Shown piece after piece: positions 1 through 8,705 of a stretch of DNA of 17,500 bases. Source of the DNA: Nymphaea colorata (Eukaryota > Streptophyta > Magnoliopsida > Nymphaeales > Nymphaeaceae); the NCBI RefSeq assembly GCF_008831285.2, contig NW_022205057.1, positions 1-17,500 on the forward strand, given 5' to 3'. Within the stretch, counting starts at the first letter, position 1, and every line of letters begins with the position of its first letter. The notes beneath the pieces were generated by a model. It ran no database searches and was not told the DNA's origin. It saw only the letters and a list, made by a program, of their open reading frames with translations. The position numbers and the translations under genes are program-made.

Positions 1-1795
1 AATTTATACAATCTTCATCAGTTGAATTCTGATGGAAAAGTTTCATCGATGGGGTTAACCATTTTGATAATATGTCAACCTCCATTACTTCGTGCCCGAA
101 ATTAATTCCTATGCATCCAACGAACAAAGTAAATATGGCCAATATAAGCAGGGGAAATAACATGGTATTGTCCGATTCATGCGGATATAGTAAAGTATGA
201 GAGTCTTTTTTGAAAAAATGAGTACTAAAAGATGATCGCATGGTTCTTACATAACCGGCAATTTTATATGTATTAGAAAACGAGCAATTGGAAAAGGAGG
301 ACTTGTCATTATTATTCCTTGTTGTTAAAAGCAAATTGCTGCTAACAGGTTTGGAACCTTCTTGCCCCATATGGATATTGAATAGAAGGAACTATTTGTG
401 TGTCCGCTGTAATTTTGAAATGACTACGTAAATGCCTTCGAAAGTAAAGTAAATACATACGAACATATAAATGCAGTTAATCCTGCTGTGTAGAAAGCTA
501 TTATCGCAAAAATCGTGGAATAAACCAACTATCATTAAGAATTTCGTCTTTGGACCAAAAACAAGCGAGGGGTGGAATACCACAAAGAGAAAGTGTACCT
601 AAAAAAAAGTTGTTTTTGTAATTGGCATATATTTAGTTAAACCGCCATAAGAACCATGTTCTGACTCTTAGTCGGAGAATACCCAATAATGGGTTCCATG
701 GAATGAATGATTGATCCAGACCCTAAAAACAATAATGCTTTAGAATAAGCATGAGTGATCAAATGGAATAAAGCGGCTCGATAAGAACCTATACCAAAGC
801 TAACATAATGTATCCCAATTGAGACATCGTGGAATAAGCTAAACTTCTCTTAATATCTCTTTGAGCAAGAGCTAAGGTAGCTCCTAATAGTACCGTTATT
901 ACACCTATCAAAGATATGATATTCATTATGTAAGGTATGGCTATGAAAAGAGGAAGAAGCCGAGCTACAAGAAAAATTCCTGCGGCTACCATAGTAGCCG
1001 CATGTATCAGAGCCGAAATAGGAGTGGGTCCCTCCATAGCATCAGGTAACCATACATGAAGTGGGAATTGCGCAGATTTAGCAACTGCACCGAGGAATAA
1101 TAAGAAGGCACAAAGCGTAGCAAATGAGGAATTCATCTCATTGTTATTAATGATCGAATCATTGAATATTCGAATAAATCCTGAAATTCGAAACTACCTG
1201 TTATTAAATAAAAACCTAGGATTCCTAATAATAAACCAAAATCCCCACACGATTGGTCACAAACGCTTTTTGACAGGCATTTGCTGCAATTGGTCGGGTA
1301 AACCAAAAACCTATTAACAGATAGGAACACATTCCCACTAGTTCCCAAAAAATATGGATTTGTATCAATTGGACTAGTAACTAATCCCAGCATCGCTGTA
1401 TTGAAAAAACTCATATAAGCAAAAAATCTCAAATATCCTCGGTCATGAGACATATAATTATCACTATAGATAAGAACCAGGATTCCAACAGTAGTGATTA
1501 ATATCGACATAATAGAAGTAAGTGGATCAATCAAGTAGCCGAATTCTAAGGAAAAATCACTAGTGATGCTCCAAGACCATAGATATTCATAAATTGAGCT
1601 ACCATTGATTTGCTGGATCGCCAGCTTAGTGGAAAAGACCATAACTATACTTAACAATAAAACAGCGGGAAAAGCCCATATACGACGAATATTTTTTGTT
1701 GCTGTCGGATTAAGCAGGAGTTCCAATCCTATTAACATAGTAACTAGAAGCGGAACGAAAGGTATAATCCATGCATATTGATATGTGCGTTCCAT
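1..1795 (-). CDS. ndhF: NDH complex subunit 5 (NdhF), 3' end beyond window, multiple frameshifts
   Basis: NdhF is a large membrane subunit of the thylakoid NDH complex, homologous to NuoL, a proton-pumping antiporter-like subunit. The start at 1795 gives [15 protein letters not shown], the usual NdhF N-terminus; an in-frame ATG at 1801 adds only two residues and is less likely. Recognisable blocks follow: [40 protein letters not shown], then (1136 downwards) [20 protein letters not shown] and [20 protein letters not shown], and near the window edge [13 protein letters not shown] and DILSKWLTP. The frame is broken by about 13 single-base losses in base runs (near 368, 419, 435, 463, 470, 523, 605, 646, 795, 1170, 1246, 1367, 1372) and one apparent extra base near 446. 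The losses at 1372, 1367 and 1246 together restore frame, scrambling about 40 residues. Below about 365 the frame stays open to the edge. Roughly 600 of the family's about 740 residues are covered. Confidence 0.95.
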
Positions 1796-2018
1796 AACCA
1801 TAATAATAAATTAAATCAAACCTTTTTCCTCTATTTTCTTCTAATTAATTATATTAATTATTGTTCCCAATTCACATTCATCACCAGTTCTTATTTATTT
1901 TTTTTTTAACACAAACCAAATAAGGATACGAAAAGAATATTCTTTTTTATTAATCTCGCTCTTCCTCGACTATTAAAATTTGACCCAGGAGTTACAATTG
2001 AATTGGTCAAATGATATA

Positions 2019-2040
2019 ATTAAGCAAATTATTGCTTAAT
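2019..2040. repeat. small perfect hairpin in ndhF upstream region
   Basis: The arms ATTAAGCA (2019-2026) and TGCTTAAT (2033-2040) are perfect reverse complements around a 6-base AT-only loop. It lies about 220 bases upstream of the ndhF start. It could form in an ndhF leader transcript, but the stem is short and AT-rich and no function is shown. Confidence 0.5.
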
Positions 2041-2216
2041 ACTAGGGGTGAAGTAATTATTAGCTTTTGATATGGATCATGAGATCCGCAAATAACTCAA
2101 CCCAACAAGATCTTTTATCCAAAATCATTAACTAATTTAAATTTAATTTGAAACTGATTGATTGGCTTCCACCAGAACTTGTGGGAAATTCTATGATACT
2201 TGTAACCTCCCATATG

Positions 2217-2242
2217 GGTGAAGTAAGAAGGTGAAGTAAGAG
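2217..2242. repeat. 13-bp tandem duplication
   Basis: GGTGAAGTAAGAA (2217-2229) is followed directly by GGTGAAGTAAGAG (2230-2242), with 12 of 13 bases matching. This is typical slippage duplication in a plastid spacer. Confidence 0.7.
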
Positions 2243-2266
2243 GTTACTTAAATTGCCTTAATCAAG

Positions 2267-2288
2267 TTCAAGTAATGTTCAAGTAATG
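2267..2288. repeat. 11-bp tandem duplication
   Basis: TTCAAGTAATG occurs twice head to tail (2267-2277 and 2278-2288) with no mismatch. It is a short slippage repeat in the ndhF-rpl32 spacer. Confidence 0.7.
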
Positions 2289-2446
2289 GATCATTGAACA
2301 AAAGTATTATTCGAATCGTGGGGGCGCTATGCTTTAATGGGATCATTGGTAGAGAAAATCTTATTGTTTTATCTCATGTAGGTAATTAATTTCTGGTTAT
2401 TGTTATTAAATGTATTACGACGGTAGGTATATGTAGGTTATATATG

Positions 2447-2463
2447 GTCTATTTGAAATAGAC
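2447..2463. repeat. small hairpin
   Basis: GTCTATT and AATAGAC are perfect 7-bp arms around a TGA loop. It is short, lies in the ndhF-rpl32 spacer, and has no assigned role. Confidence 0.35.
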
Positions 2464-2900
2464 TGAGATAGGAATTGTAACCTTTTATTTTATTTATTTT
2501 TCTTTTATATTATTTATCTGCGGGGGTCGATTTCATCGGTAGTTGATACCATCGATCCTAATGAATGGAGATATGAACAATTAGTACAATTTTCTTCTTC
2601 TGAGATTTTCATTGTATGCAATAATAATGATAATGAATACTTCAAAAAGAGAAAAAAGATAACTATTTTTTCTATGAGAGTTATACCTAGCGAATCGAAT
2701 CTCCTTTCTTTTATTCTCCAACTTGAGTTTGAGTCCCTAGCAATAATTTAGTTTAGTCCCTATTATATGCTATATGCGCATATTTGTATGTTATGAAGAA
2801 ATCTATAAACTAAATAATAGATATATGAATAGAAAGAATTAATGATCTATTTTGAACAATACATGTCTTTCACATTCAACTTAGAAAAGTTCATTTTTGC

Positions 2901-3058
2901 ATGGCGGTTCCAAAAAAACGTACTTCTATATCAAAAAAGCATATTCGTAGAAATTTTTGGAAGAGAAAGGGATATTGGGCAGCGGTAAAAGCTTTTCTTT
3001 AGCTAAATCCATTTCTACCGGTTATTCAAAAGGTTTTTTTGTACGACAAAAAAAATGA
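2901..3058 (+). CDS. rpl32: 50S ribosomal protein L32, one-base frameshift
   Basis: L32 is a small, basic protein of the plastid large ribosomal subunit. The ATG at 2901 gives [18 protein letters not shown], continuing to [12 protein letters not shown], clearly L32. As given, the frame stops early at TAG after AF-L (about 3000). Adding one T in the T run at 2993-2996 would continue the frame as SLAKSISTG, then FFVRQKK, to the TGA at 3056-3058, for about 52 residues, close to the normal 50-57. The gene is essential in most plants, and a single-base loss in a T run points to a sequence error rather than real loss. Its upstream region is the long ndhF spacer; trnL-UAG and ccsA follow on the same strand. 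Confidence 0.93.
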
Positions 3059-3476
3059 AATAAAAAAGCAAAGAATAAATAATAATGTGATAAGAAACCC
3101 TTCAAATGATCTAAATCAACATCAATCAATGATTGGATAAATTAATGATTCTGTATCATATATTGGGCCCTCAAAATGGCACTATTTGTGTTTTAAAGGG
3201 CGTTATTAGACGCAAGATACAAGGTTCAATATAGTGAATAGAGTGCATTTTATATGATTTGCGAGATGGGGATTGCCATTTTCCCCATCGATTCACTATT
3301 TTCCCCATCGATTCACTATTACTAAGCTTTAAGGTAAGCTAGTAACAATTATGGAACCTTCAAATATTGACTTGAATGGCTATTCTTCGATTGATTCAAT
3401 AATCATCTATTGCAATTGCATTGAACCTCTCAATATCGACGATTGAATATGCATGAGTTAGTATTACTTCGAACAA
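3059..3476. other. rpl32-trnL(UAG) intergenic spacer
   Basis: This is a noncoding spacer of about 420 bases and a classic variable plastid marker. I see no reading frame or RNA gene. Its one clear structure is a perfect 20-bp tandem duplication at 3281-3320. The trnL promoter is presumably near 3420-3470, but no convincing -35/-10 pair stands out. Confidence 0.85.
3281..3320. repeat. 20-bp perfect tandem duplication
   Basis: The 20-base unit TTCCCCATCGATTCACTATT is present twice head to tail (3281-3300 and 3301-3320) without mismatch. It is not coding. Such units usually vary in copy number between related species or individuals. Confidence 0.9.
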
Positions 3477-3556
3477 GCCGCCATGGTGAAATCGGTAGAC
3501 ACGCTGTTCTTAGGAAGCAGTGCTAGAGCATCTCGGTTCGAGTCCGAGTGGCGGCA
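3477..3556 (+). tRNA. trnL-UAG: tRNA-Leu (UAG)
   Basis: This 80-base tRNA has a perfect 7-bp acceptor stem (GCCGCCA with TGGCGGC) and discriminator A at 3556; CCA is not encoded. The D arm contains TGGTGAAATCGGTAGACA. The anticodon loop CTTAGGA has anticodon TAG at 3511-3513. A long class II variable arm carries a TGCT/AGCA stem, and the T arm is CTCGG-TTCGAGT-CCGAG. The anticodon stem has one T-G wobble (CTGTT with AGCAG). It decodes CUN leucine codons in plastid translation. Unlike several neighbours, it shows no missing bases. Confidence 0.97.
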
Positions 3557-3671
3557 TTCTCTAAAACAAAAAAGGACACAACGGATCCTTTAATTCGATA
3601 CCATATTTACATTCGGTAATTAAGGAAGGGTTCCCTTTTTTTATAACTATAAAAACAAAAAATGATTGTTT

Positions 3672-4596
3672 ATGATATTTGCAACTTTAGAACATATATT
3701 AACTCACATATCTTTTTCGATCATTTCAATTGTGATTCCTACTCATCTGATGACCTTGGTCTATGAAATTGTAGGACTATGTGATTCGTCAGAAAAAGGC
3801 ATGATAGCTACTTTTTTCTGTATAACAGGATTATTAGTTACTCGTTGGATTTATTCGGGACATGTACCATTAAGTGATCTATATGAATCATTAATGTTCC
3901 TTTCATGGAGTTTCTCCCTTATTCATATAGTTCCATATTTTAGAAACTATAAGAATTTTTTCAGTAAAATAACCGCCCCAAGCGCTATTTTAACCCAAGG
4001 CTTTGCCACTTCGGGTCTTTTAACTAAAATGCATCAATCCGCAATATTAGTGCCTGCTCTCCAATCCCGTTGGTTAATGATGCACGTAGTATGATGTTGT
4101 TGAGCTATGCAGCTCTTTTATGTGGATCATTATTATCCATAACTCTCCTGGTCATTACGTTTAGAAGAAAGATAGATATTTTCGGTAAAACCAATCATTT
4201 ATTAATTAGTTCATTTTCTTTTGATGAGACCCAATACGTGAATTTTTCGTTTAGAAATTATCACAGGTATCAATTGACTCAGCGATTGGATTCTTGGAGT
4301 TATCGTGTCATTGGCTTGGGTTTTACCCTTTTAACTATAGGTATTCTTTCAGGAGCAGTATGGGCTAATGAGGCATGGGATCTTATTGGAATTGGGACCC
4401 CAAAGAAACCTGGGCATTTATTACTTGGACCGTATTCGCGATTTATTTACATACTAGAACAAATAAAAGTTTGCAAGGTGCAAATTCAGCAATTGTGGCT
4501 TCTATGGGATTTCTTATAATTTGGATCTGCTATTTTGGGGTCAATCTATTAGGAAGAGGGCTACATAGTTATGGTTCATTCACATTAAACATCTAA
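3672..4596 (+). CDS. ccsA: cytochrome c biogenesis protein CcsA, two frameshifts
   Basis: CcsA (ycf5) is a thylakoid membrane protein that works with nuclear Ccs1 in attaching heme to c-type cytochromes (cytochrome f, c6). The ATG at 3672 gives [16 protein letters not shown], the standard N-terminus; an upstream TTG at 3666 is not needed. Conserved parts include [52 protein letters not shown] and, near the C-terminus, the tryptophan-rich WWD heme-handling motif ([16 protein letters not shown]). The frame is broken by a lost A near 4088 (after MMHV) and a lost G in the run at 4377-4379, exactly at the start of the WWD motif. With both restored the protein would be about 308 residues, near the family's usual 310-330. 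It converges with ndhD across a hairpin spacer. Confidence 0.95.
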
Positions 4597-4668
4597 TTGA
4601 AGAAAAAAACTGCAGATACATAGAAAGATTGTACACATACCCTTTCATTCTCATATACCCCTCTCATA

Positions 4669-4698
4669 TACCATAATATTATTAACCATAATATTATT
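4669..4698. repeat. 15-bp AT-rich tandem duplication
   Basis: TACCATAATATTATT (4669-4683) is followed by AACCATAATATTATT (4684-4698), with 14 of 15 bases matching. Just before it, TCTCATATACC also occurs twice. This is slippage-type repetition in the ccsA-ndhD spacer. Confidence 0.7.
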
Positions 4699-4740
4699 AT
4701 CTCATTTATACATTATATGTATAAGGTGAAAGATATATAT

Positions 4741-4793
4741 GTAATCAGAATATCTGTAGTTAAATAATAAAAACTACAGATATTTCTGATTAC
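4741..4793. terminator. long inverted repeat between ccsA and ndhD (3'-end stem-loop)
   Basis: The left arm (4741-4761, beginning GTAATCAGAA) and right arm (4772-4793, ending TTCTGATTAC) are reverse complements over 21 base pairs, with one unpaired base, around the 10-base loop AAATAATAAA. In plastids such stem-loops in 3' UTRs rarely stop transcription efficiently; they stabilise and define mRNA 3' ends by blocking exonucleases. The symmetric position lets it serve both ccsA and ndhD transcripts. The single mismatch is one A missing in the left arm (AGAATAT against a predicted AGAAATAT), the same kind of loss seen in nearby genes. Confidence 0.75.
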
Positions 4794-4955
4794 AATTTCC
4801 TTCATTTAATTGCATTTTGACTTGATAGAAGGAAAAATCTTCTTTTCCTTTTGATTGGTCTAGCCAACGATTGATTTGTTGTAAACAGCAGTGCAGGATT
4901 ATTGGATTGGATCTTCTGTGCTGCCCATAACCATAAAAAAATCCATCCATGAAAG

Positions 4956-6455
4956 CTACCCATGAAAGTAATTAGATAGAATAGTTTCTACCTTGTCAAC
5001 TGATAGTGAAAGAACGAAATCTGGATAAATACCAATACCTATTATAGGTAAAAGGATACACATCAAAATAAAGATTTCTCGTGGTCCAGAATCCACAAAG
5101 TGAGACTTGGGAACATTGAATAACCTGTATCCATAGAACATCTGGCGTGACATAGATAATGAATAAATAGGAGTTAATATCATTCCAATTGCCATTACAA
5201 AAGTAATTAGTATTTTTGACATTACAAGGTATTTTGGGCTAGTAATTATTCCCAAAAATATCACAAATTCTGCAACAAAACCACTCATTCCTGGTAATGC
5301 GAGAGAAGCCATTGAGAAGCTACTGAACATCGTAAAGATTCTTGGCATTAGTATAGCTATTCCCCCCATTTCGTTAAGATAACGAAGACGTATTCTATCA
5401 TAACTTGTTCCTGCCAGGAAAAAAGTGCAGCACCAATAAATCCATGAGAGATGATTTGTAAAATAGCTCCATTGAGTCCCGCATCGGTTATAGAACTAAT
5501 TCCTATTATTATGAAACCCATATGAGATACGGAAGAATAGGCTATTCTCTTTTTAAATTGCGTTGACCAAGAGAAGTTAAAGCTGCATAGATTATTTGAA
5601 TAGTCCCTACTATCATCAACCAAGGAGAAAATATGGAATGGGCGTGGGGTAATAATTCCATATTGACCCGAACCAACCCGTATGCTCCCATTTTTAATAA
5701 GATTCCAGCTAGAAGCATACATGTACTGTAATGCGCCTCTCCATGGGTATCTGGCAACCATGTATGTAAAGGTATGATCGGTGATTTGACAGCATAAGCA
5801 ATAAGGAAACCCAATAAAATATTATTTCCAATGCCACGGGATACGATTGATTAGCTAATGTTTCAAAATTTAATGTTGGTTCATTGGAACCATATAAACC
5901 CATACCTAGAACTCCCATTAAGAGAAAAATGGAACCTCCTGCAGTGTACAAAATGAACTTTGTAGCTGAGTACAGACGTTTCTTTCCTCCCCACATGGAT
6001 AAAAGTAGGTAAACAGGAATTAATTCTAATTCCCACATGATGAAAAAAAGTAAGAGGTCTCGAGAAGAAAATGATCCTATTTGACCACTGTACATTGCTA
6101 ACATCAGGAAATGGAACAATCGCGAATTTCGGGTAACTGGCCAAGCCGCTGAAGTAGCTAAAGTAGTGATAAATCCTGTCAATAAAATGGGTCCTATAGA
6201 AAGTCCGTCGATTCCGAGTCTCCAGTGAAAATCAAAAATATTTATCCAGTTAAAGTCTTCTTCCAATTGGATTAATGGATCGTCCAATTTAAAATGATAA
6301 CAGAATACGTAGGTCGTTAGAAGGAGTTCAAATAAGCAGATACAGATAGTATACCATCGAACTACCTTATTTCCTCTATGAGGGAAAAGAGCAATTAAGG
6401 AACCCGCGGATATGGGCAAAACAACAATGATTGTTAACCAATAAAAATCACTCAT
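4956..6455 (-). CDS. ndhD: NDH complex subunit 4 (NdhD), three frameshifts
   Basis: NdhD is a membrane-arm, antiporter-like (NuoM family) subunit of the thylakoid NDH complex. The start at 6455 is a genomic ATG giving [19 protein letters not shown], aligned with the usual start site, where many plants have ACG that must be edited. Conserved stretches include [60 protein letters not shown] and [14 protein letters not shown]. Three single-base losses break the frame: in the C run at 5810-5812 (after IIFYW), in the T run at 5550-5554 ([12 protein letters not shown]), and in the A run at 5419-5424 (AALF-FLAG). Restoring the three would give about 500 residues, the normal size. The C-terminus [11 protein letters not shown] ends at the stop at 4956. 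Ser102 and Ser128 (both TCA) are probable editing positions. It is cotranscribed with psaC upstream. Confidence 0.95.
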
Positions 6456-6487
6456 AGTAAAGACAAAATACACTTTGATTTGACCAG

Positions 6488-6531
6488 AAAAACCCGCGCT
6501 CGGATTTTTTATTTATCGAGTACGGGTTTTT
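6488..6531 (-). promoter_or_regulatory. inverted repeat in psaC-ndhD intercistronic region
   Basis: AAAAACCCG (6488-6496) and CGGGTTTTT (6523-6531) form a perfect 9-bp stem. Inside it, CTCG (6498-6501) and CGAG (6517-6520) can add four more pairs across a small internal loop. It lies between the psaC stop and the ndhD start on the shared transcript. In tobacco, processing and RNA pairing in this intercistronic region are known to affect whether psaC and ndhD are translated. A processing or stabilising role here is inference from position and structure. Confidence 0.5.
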
Positions 6532-6579
6532 GTCGGTAAAGAGGAATCAAATGGATTCAAGGGGAGTTTTTGTAACGTA

Positions 6580-7229
<650 letters not shown>

Positions 7230-7535
7230 TTATTTATTCAATAAATTTGATTGATTGATACGAGTTGATTTTCTGTTACGATAGATCGAAGAAACAATAG
7301 CTGGTCCAATAGCTGCTTCGGCGGCTGCAATAGCGATAACAAAGATCGAGAAAACGTCTCCCTTTAATTGGCGACTATCAAATAAATCAGAAAATGTTAT
7401 GAGATTCATATTAACAGCATTCAGTATAAGTTCAAGACACATAAGTGCTCTAACCATGTTTCGACTTGTGATCAATCCATAGATACCAATAGAAAATAAA
7501 TAGGCACTCAAAACAAGTACATGCTCGAGCATCAT
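7230..7535 (-). CDS. ndhE: NDH complex subunit 4L (NdhE)
   Basis: NdhE is a small membrane subunit (NuoK family) of the thylakoid NDH complex, with three membrane segments. The frame is intact at 101 residues, the standard length: [20 protein letters not shown], then [20 protein letters not shown], and the C-terminus [10 protein letters not shown]. The start at 7535 is set by the conserved MMLEHV and by an AGGAG element (7543-7547 on the complementary strand) seven bases upstream, one of the clearer Shine-Dalgarno-like sites in the window. In IGPAIVSS a proline (CCA) stands where leucine is usual; one C-to-U edit at the CCA (genomic base 7303) would give leucine, so editing is possible. ndhG precedes it and psaC follows in the same unit. 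Confidence 0.97.
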   Translation of the reverse strand: MMLEHVLVLSAYLFSIGIYGLITSRNMVRALMCLELILNAVNMNLITFSDLFDSRQLKGDVFSIFVIAIAAAEAAIGPAIVSSIYRNRKSTRINQSNLLNK

Positions 7536-7542
7536 TGACCAA

Positions 7543-7547
7543 CTCCT
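7543..7547 (-). promoter_or_regulatory. Shine-Dalgarno-like site of ndhE
   Basis: AGGAG on the minus strand ends seven bases before the ndhE ATG at 7535. The spacing suits pairing with the plastid 16S rRNA 3' end and supports the chosen start over the upstream in-frame codons. Confidence 0.6.
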
Positions 7548-7828
7548 CGTCAATCTCGATTCATTTCAATATAAAACAACAATTCAACTGATTCGATTAA
7601 TTAAATGAGAAGATTCTACTGAATCTAATTCAATTATCAATCCATATAATATATATAAGAAATACAGTACCAAAAAAGACACTGAAATGGGTCGTCGAAC
7701 TAACAAAAACTTTGAAATATGTCTCATGAACAATATTCCAATTTAGGGTGGACAGATAGATGCGATAACAATTACACGGAGGTTGCTTTATTTTATTTGG
7801 TTGGTTTGTTATTTCCAATTCTAAGTAT

Positions 7829-8362
7829 CTATTCCCGGCGAGCCATAGCAATTGCGCCCACTAAGGAAACTAAAAGGATTATAGAAATCAGTTCAAATGG
7901 AAGATAAAAATCTGTTGATAAATGAATCCCAATCTGTTGAACATTACTTGTCAGGTCCTGTTCTATGATCTGGTTTGATCTTGTAGTCCAAATAATCCCG
8001 TACCATGACGTGTTTGGGATAGTAGCAATTAGTGAAAAAAAAATACTTGTACAAACTAGCGAAGTGAATCCATCTCCGACAGTCCAAAAATGAAAAGAAT
8101 TGTAATATTCTGAACCATTCATAAACATCACAGCAAATAAGATTAAGACATTTATGGCTCCCACGTAAATAAGTAGCTGCGCAGCAGCTACAAAATAAGA
8201 GTTCGATGGAATATAAAATAAAGATATACAAACAAGAACCAATCCCAAGGAAAAGGCAGAATAAATTGGATTGGTAAGTAATACCACTCCTAGACCTCCT
8301 ACTATAAGACCTGATCCCAGAGATACTAAAAGAATATCATGTATTGGCGCAGGTAAATCCAT
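7829..8362 (-). CDS. ndhG: NDH complex subunit 6 (NdhG)
   Basis: NdhG is a membrane subunit (NuoJ family) of the thylakoid NDH complex. The frame is intact at 177 residues, the normal size, starting [20 protein letters not shown]. It continues through conserved [40 protein letters not shown] and [19 protein letters not shown] to the C-terminus [14 protein letters not shown]. About five hydrophobic membrane segments are visible. The start at 8362 is the conserved one. A 293-base spacer (7536-7828) without visible genes separates it from ndhE. No frameshift occurs here, unlike ndhD and ndhF. Confidence 0.97.
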   Translation of the reverse strand: MDLPAPIHDILLVSLGSGLIVGGLGVVLLTNPIYSAFSLGLVLVCISLFYIPSNSYFVAAAQLLIYVGAINVLILFAVMFMNGSEYYNSFHFWTVGDGFTSLVCTSIFFSLIATIPNTSWYGIIWTTRSNQIIEQDLTSNVQQIGIHLSTDFYLPFELISIILLVSLVGAIAMARRE

Positions 8363-8705
8363 TATGTGTTAAATAAGCGATAAATAAGTCAAAATATCTC
8401 ATGATCTTACTGGTCGGGAAAAAGTGGGTTACCCTTTTTTATATCTAATAGTTCTTACCCCAGCGTGGTGTGGGTTTATGTAGATTGAGTTAATCAATTG
8501 AACGGGCCAATCTTGCTTTTGTCTTTAGTCGAAACAGAGTTCGTAATTTCATATTTTTAATTAAACAAATAAGGGCTATGGCTATAATGGCTATATATAT
8601 TTATATATTCAAAAAGTAGTTATAATCCTCACAAATCTAGTTATTCTTTGTCTGACATGAAAGAAACTTACCTACTTTTGATCAAAACTTAGTCTTATTT
8701 TTAAT
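8363..8705. other. ndhG-ndhI intergenic spacer
   Basis: This AT-rich spacer of about 340 bases lies within the ndh unit. No reading frame, RNA gene or clear hairpin was seen. It probably contains an intercistronic processing point, but none is evident from the sequence. Confidence 0.8.

Larger units (their letters stand above)
1796..2900. other. ndhF-rpl32 intergenic spacer
   Basis: This AT-rich spacer of about 1.1 kb lies between divergent ndhF and rpl32, so promoters for both should be here, but I cannot place them with confidence. I see no coding sequence or tRNA. It contains a perfect 8-bp hairpin (2019-2040), a 13-bp direct tandem duplication (2217-2242), an 11-bp tandem duplication (2267-2288) and a 7-bp hairpin (2447-2463). 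This is one of the fastest-evolving plastid spacers in plants, so such repeats are expected. Confidence 0.85.
4597..4955. other. ccsA-ndhD convergent intergenic spacer
   Basis: This spacer lies between the 3' ends of the convergent ccsA and ndhD. It holds a 15-bp tandem duplication (4669-4698) and a long near-perfect hairpin (4741-4793) that probably serves as an mRNA 3'-end structure. No gene is visible. Confidence 0.85.

Noticed and set aside
392-583. 63-codon minus-strand open frame as a separate small gene
   Set aside because: It is a fragment of ndhF (YMF, TFEG visible) read in shifted frames.
3421-3449. Possible -35/-10 promoter (TTGAAC, 17-base gap, TGAATA) before trnL-UAG
   Set aside because: The -10 match is poor and such pairs are common by chance in AT-rich DNA, so it was not annotated.
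1796-3476. A small RNA gene such as sprA near rpl32
   Set aside because: I could not recognise it, and no compelling structure of that kind was seen.
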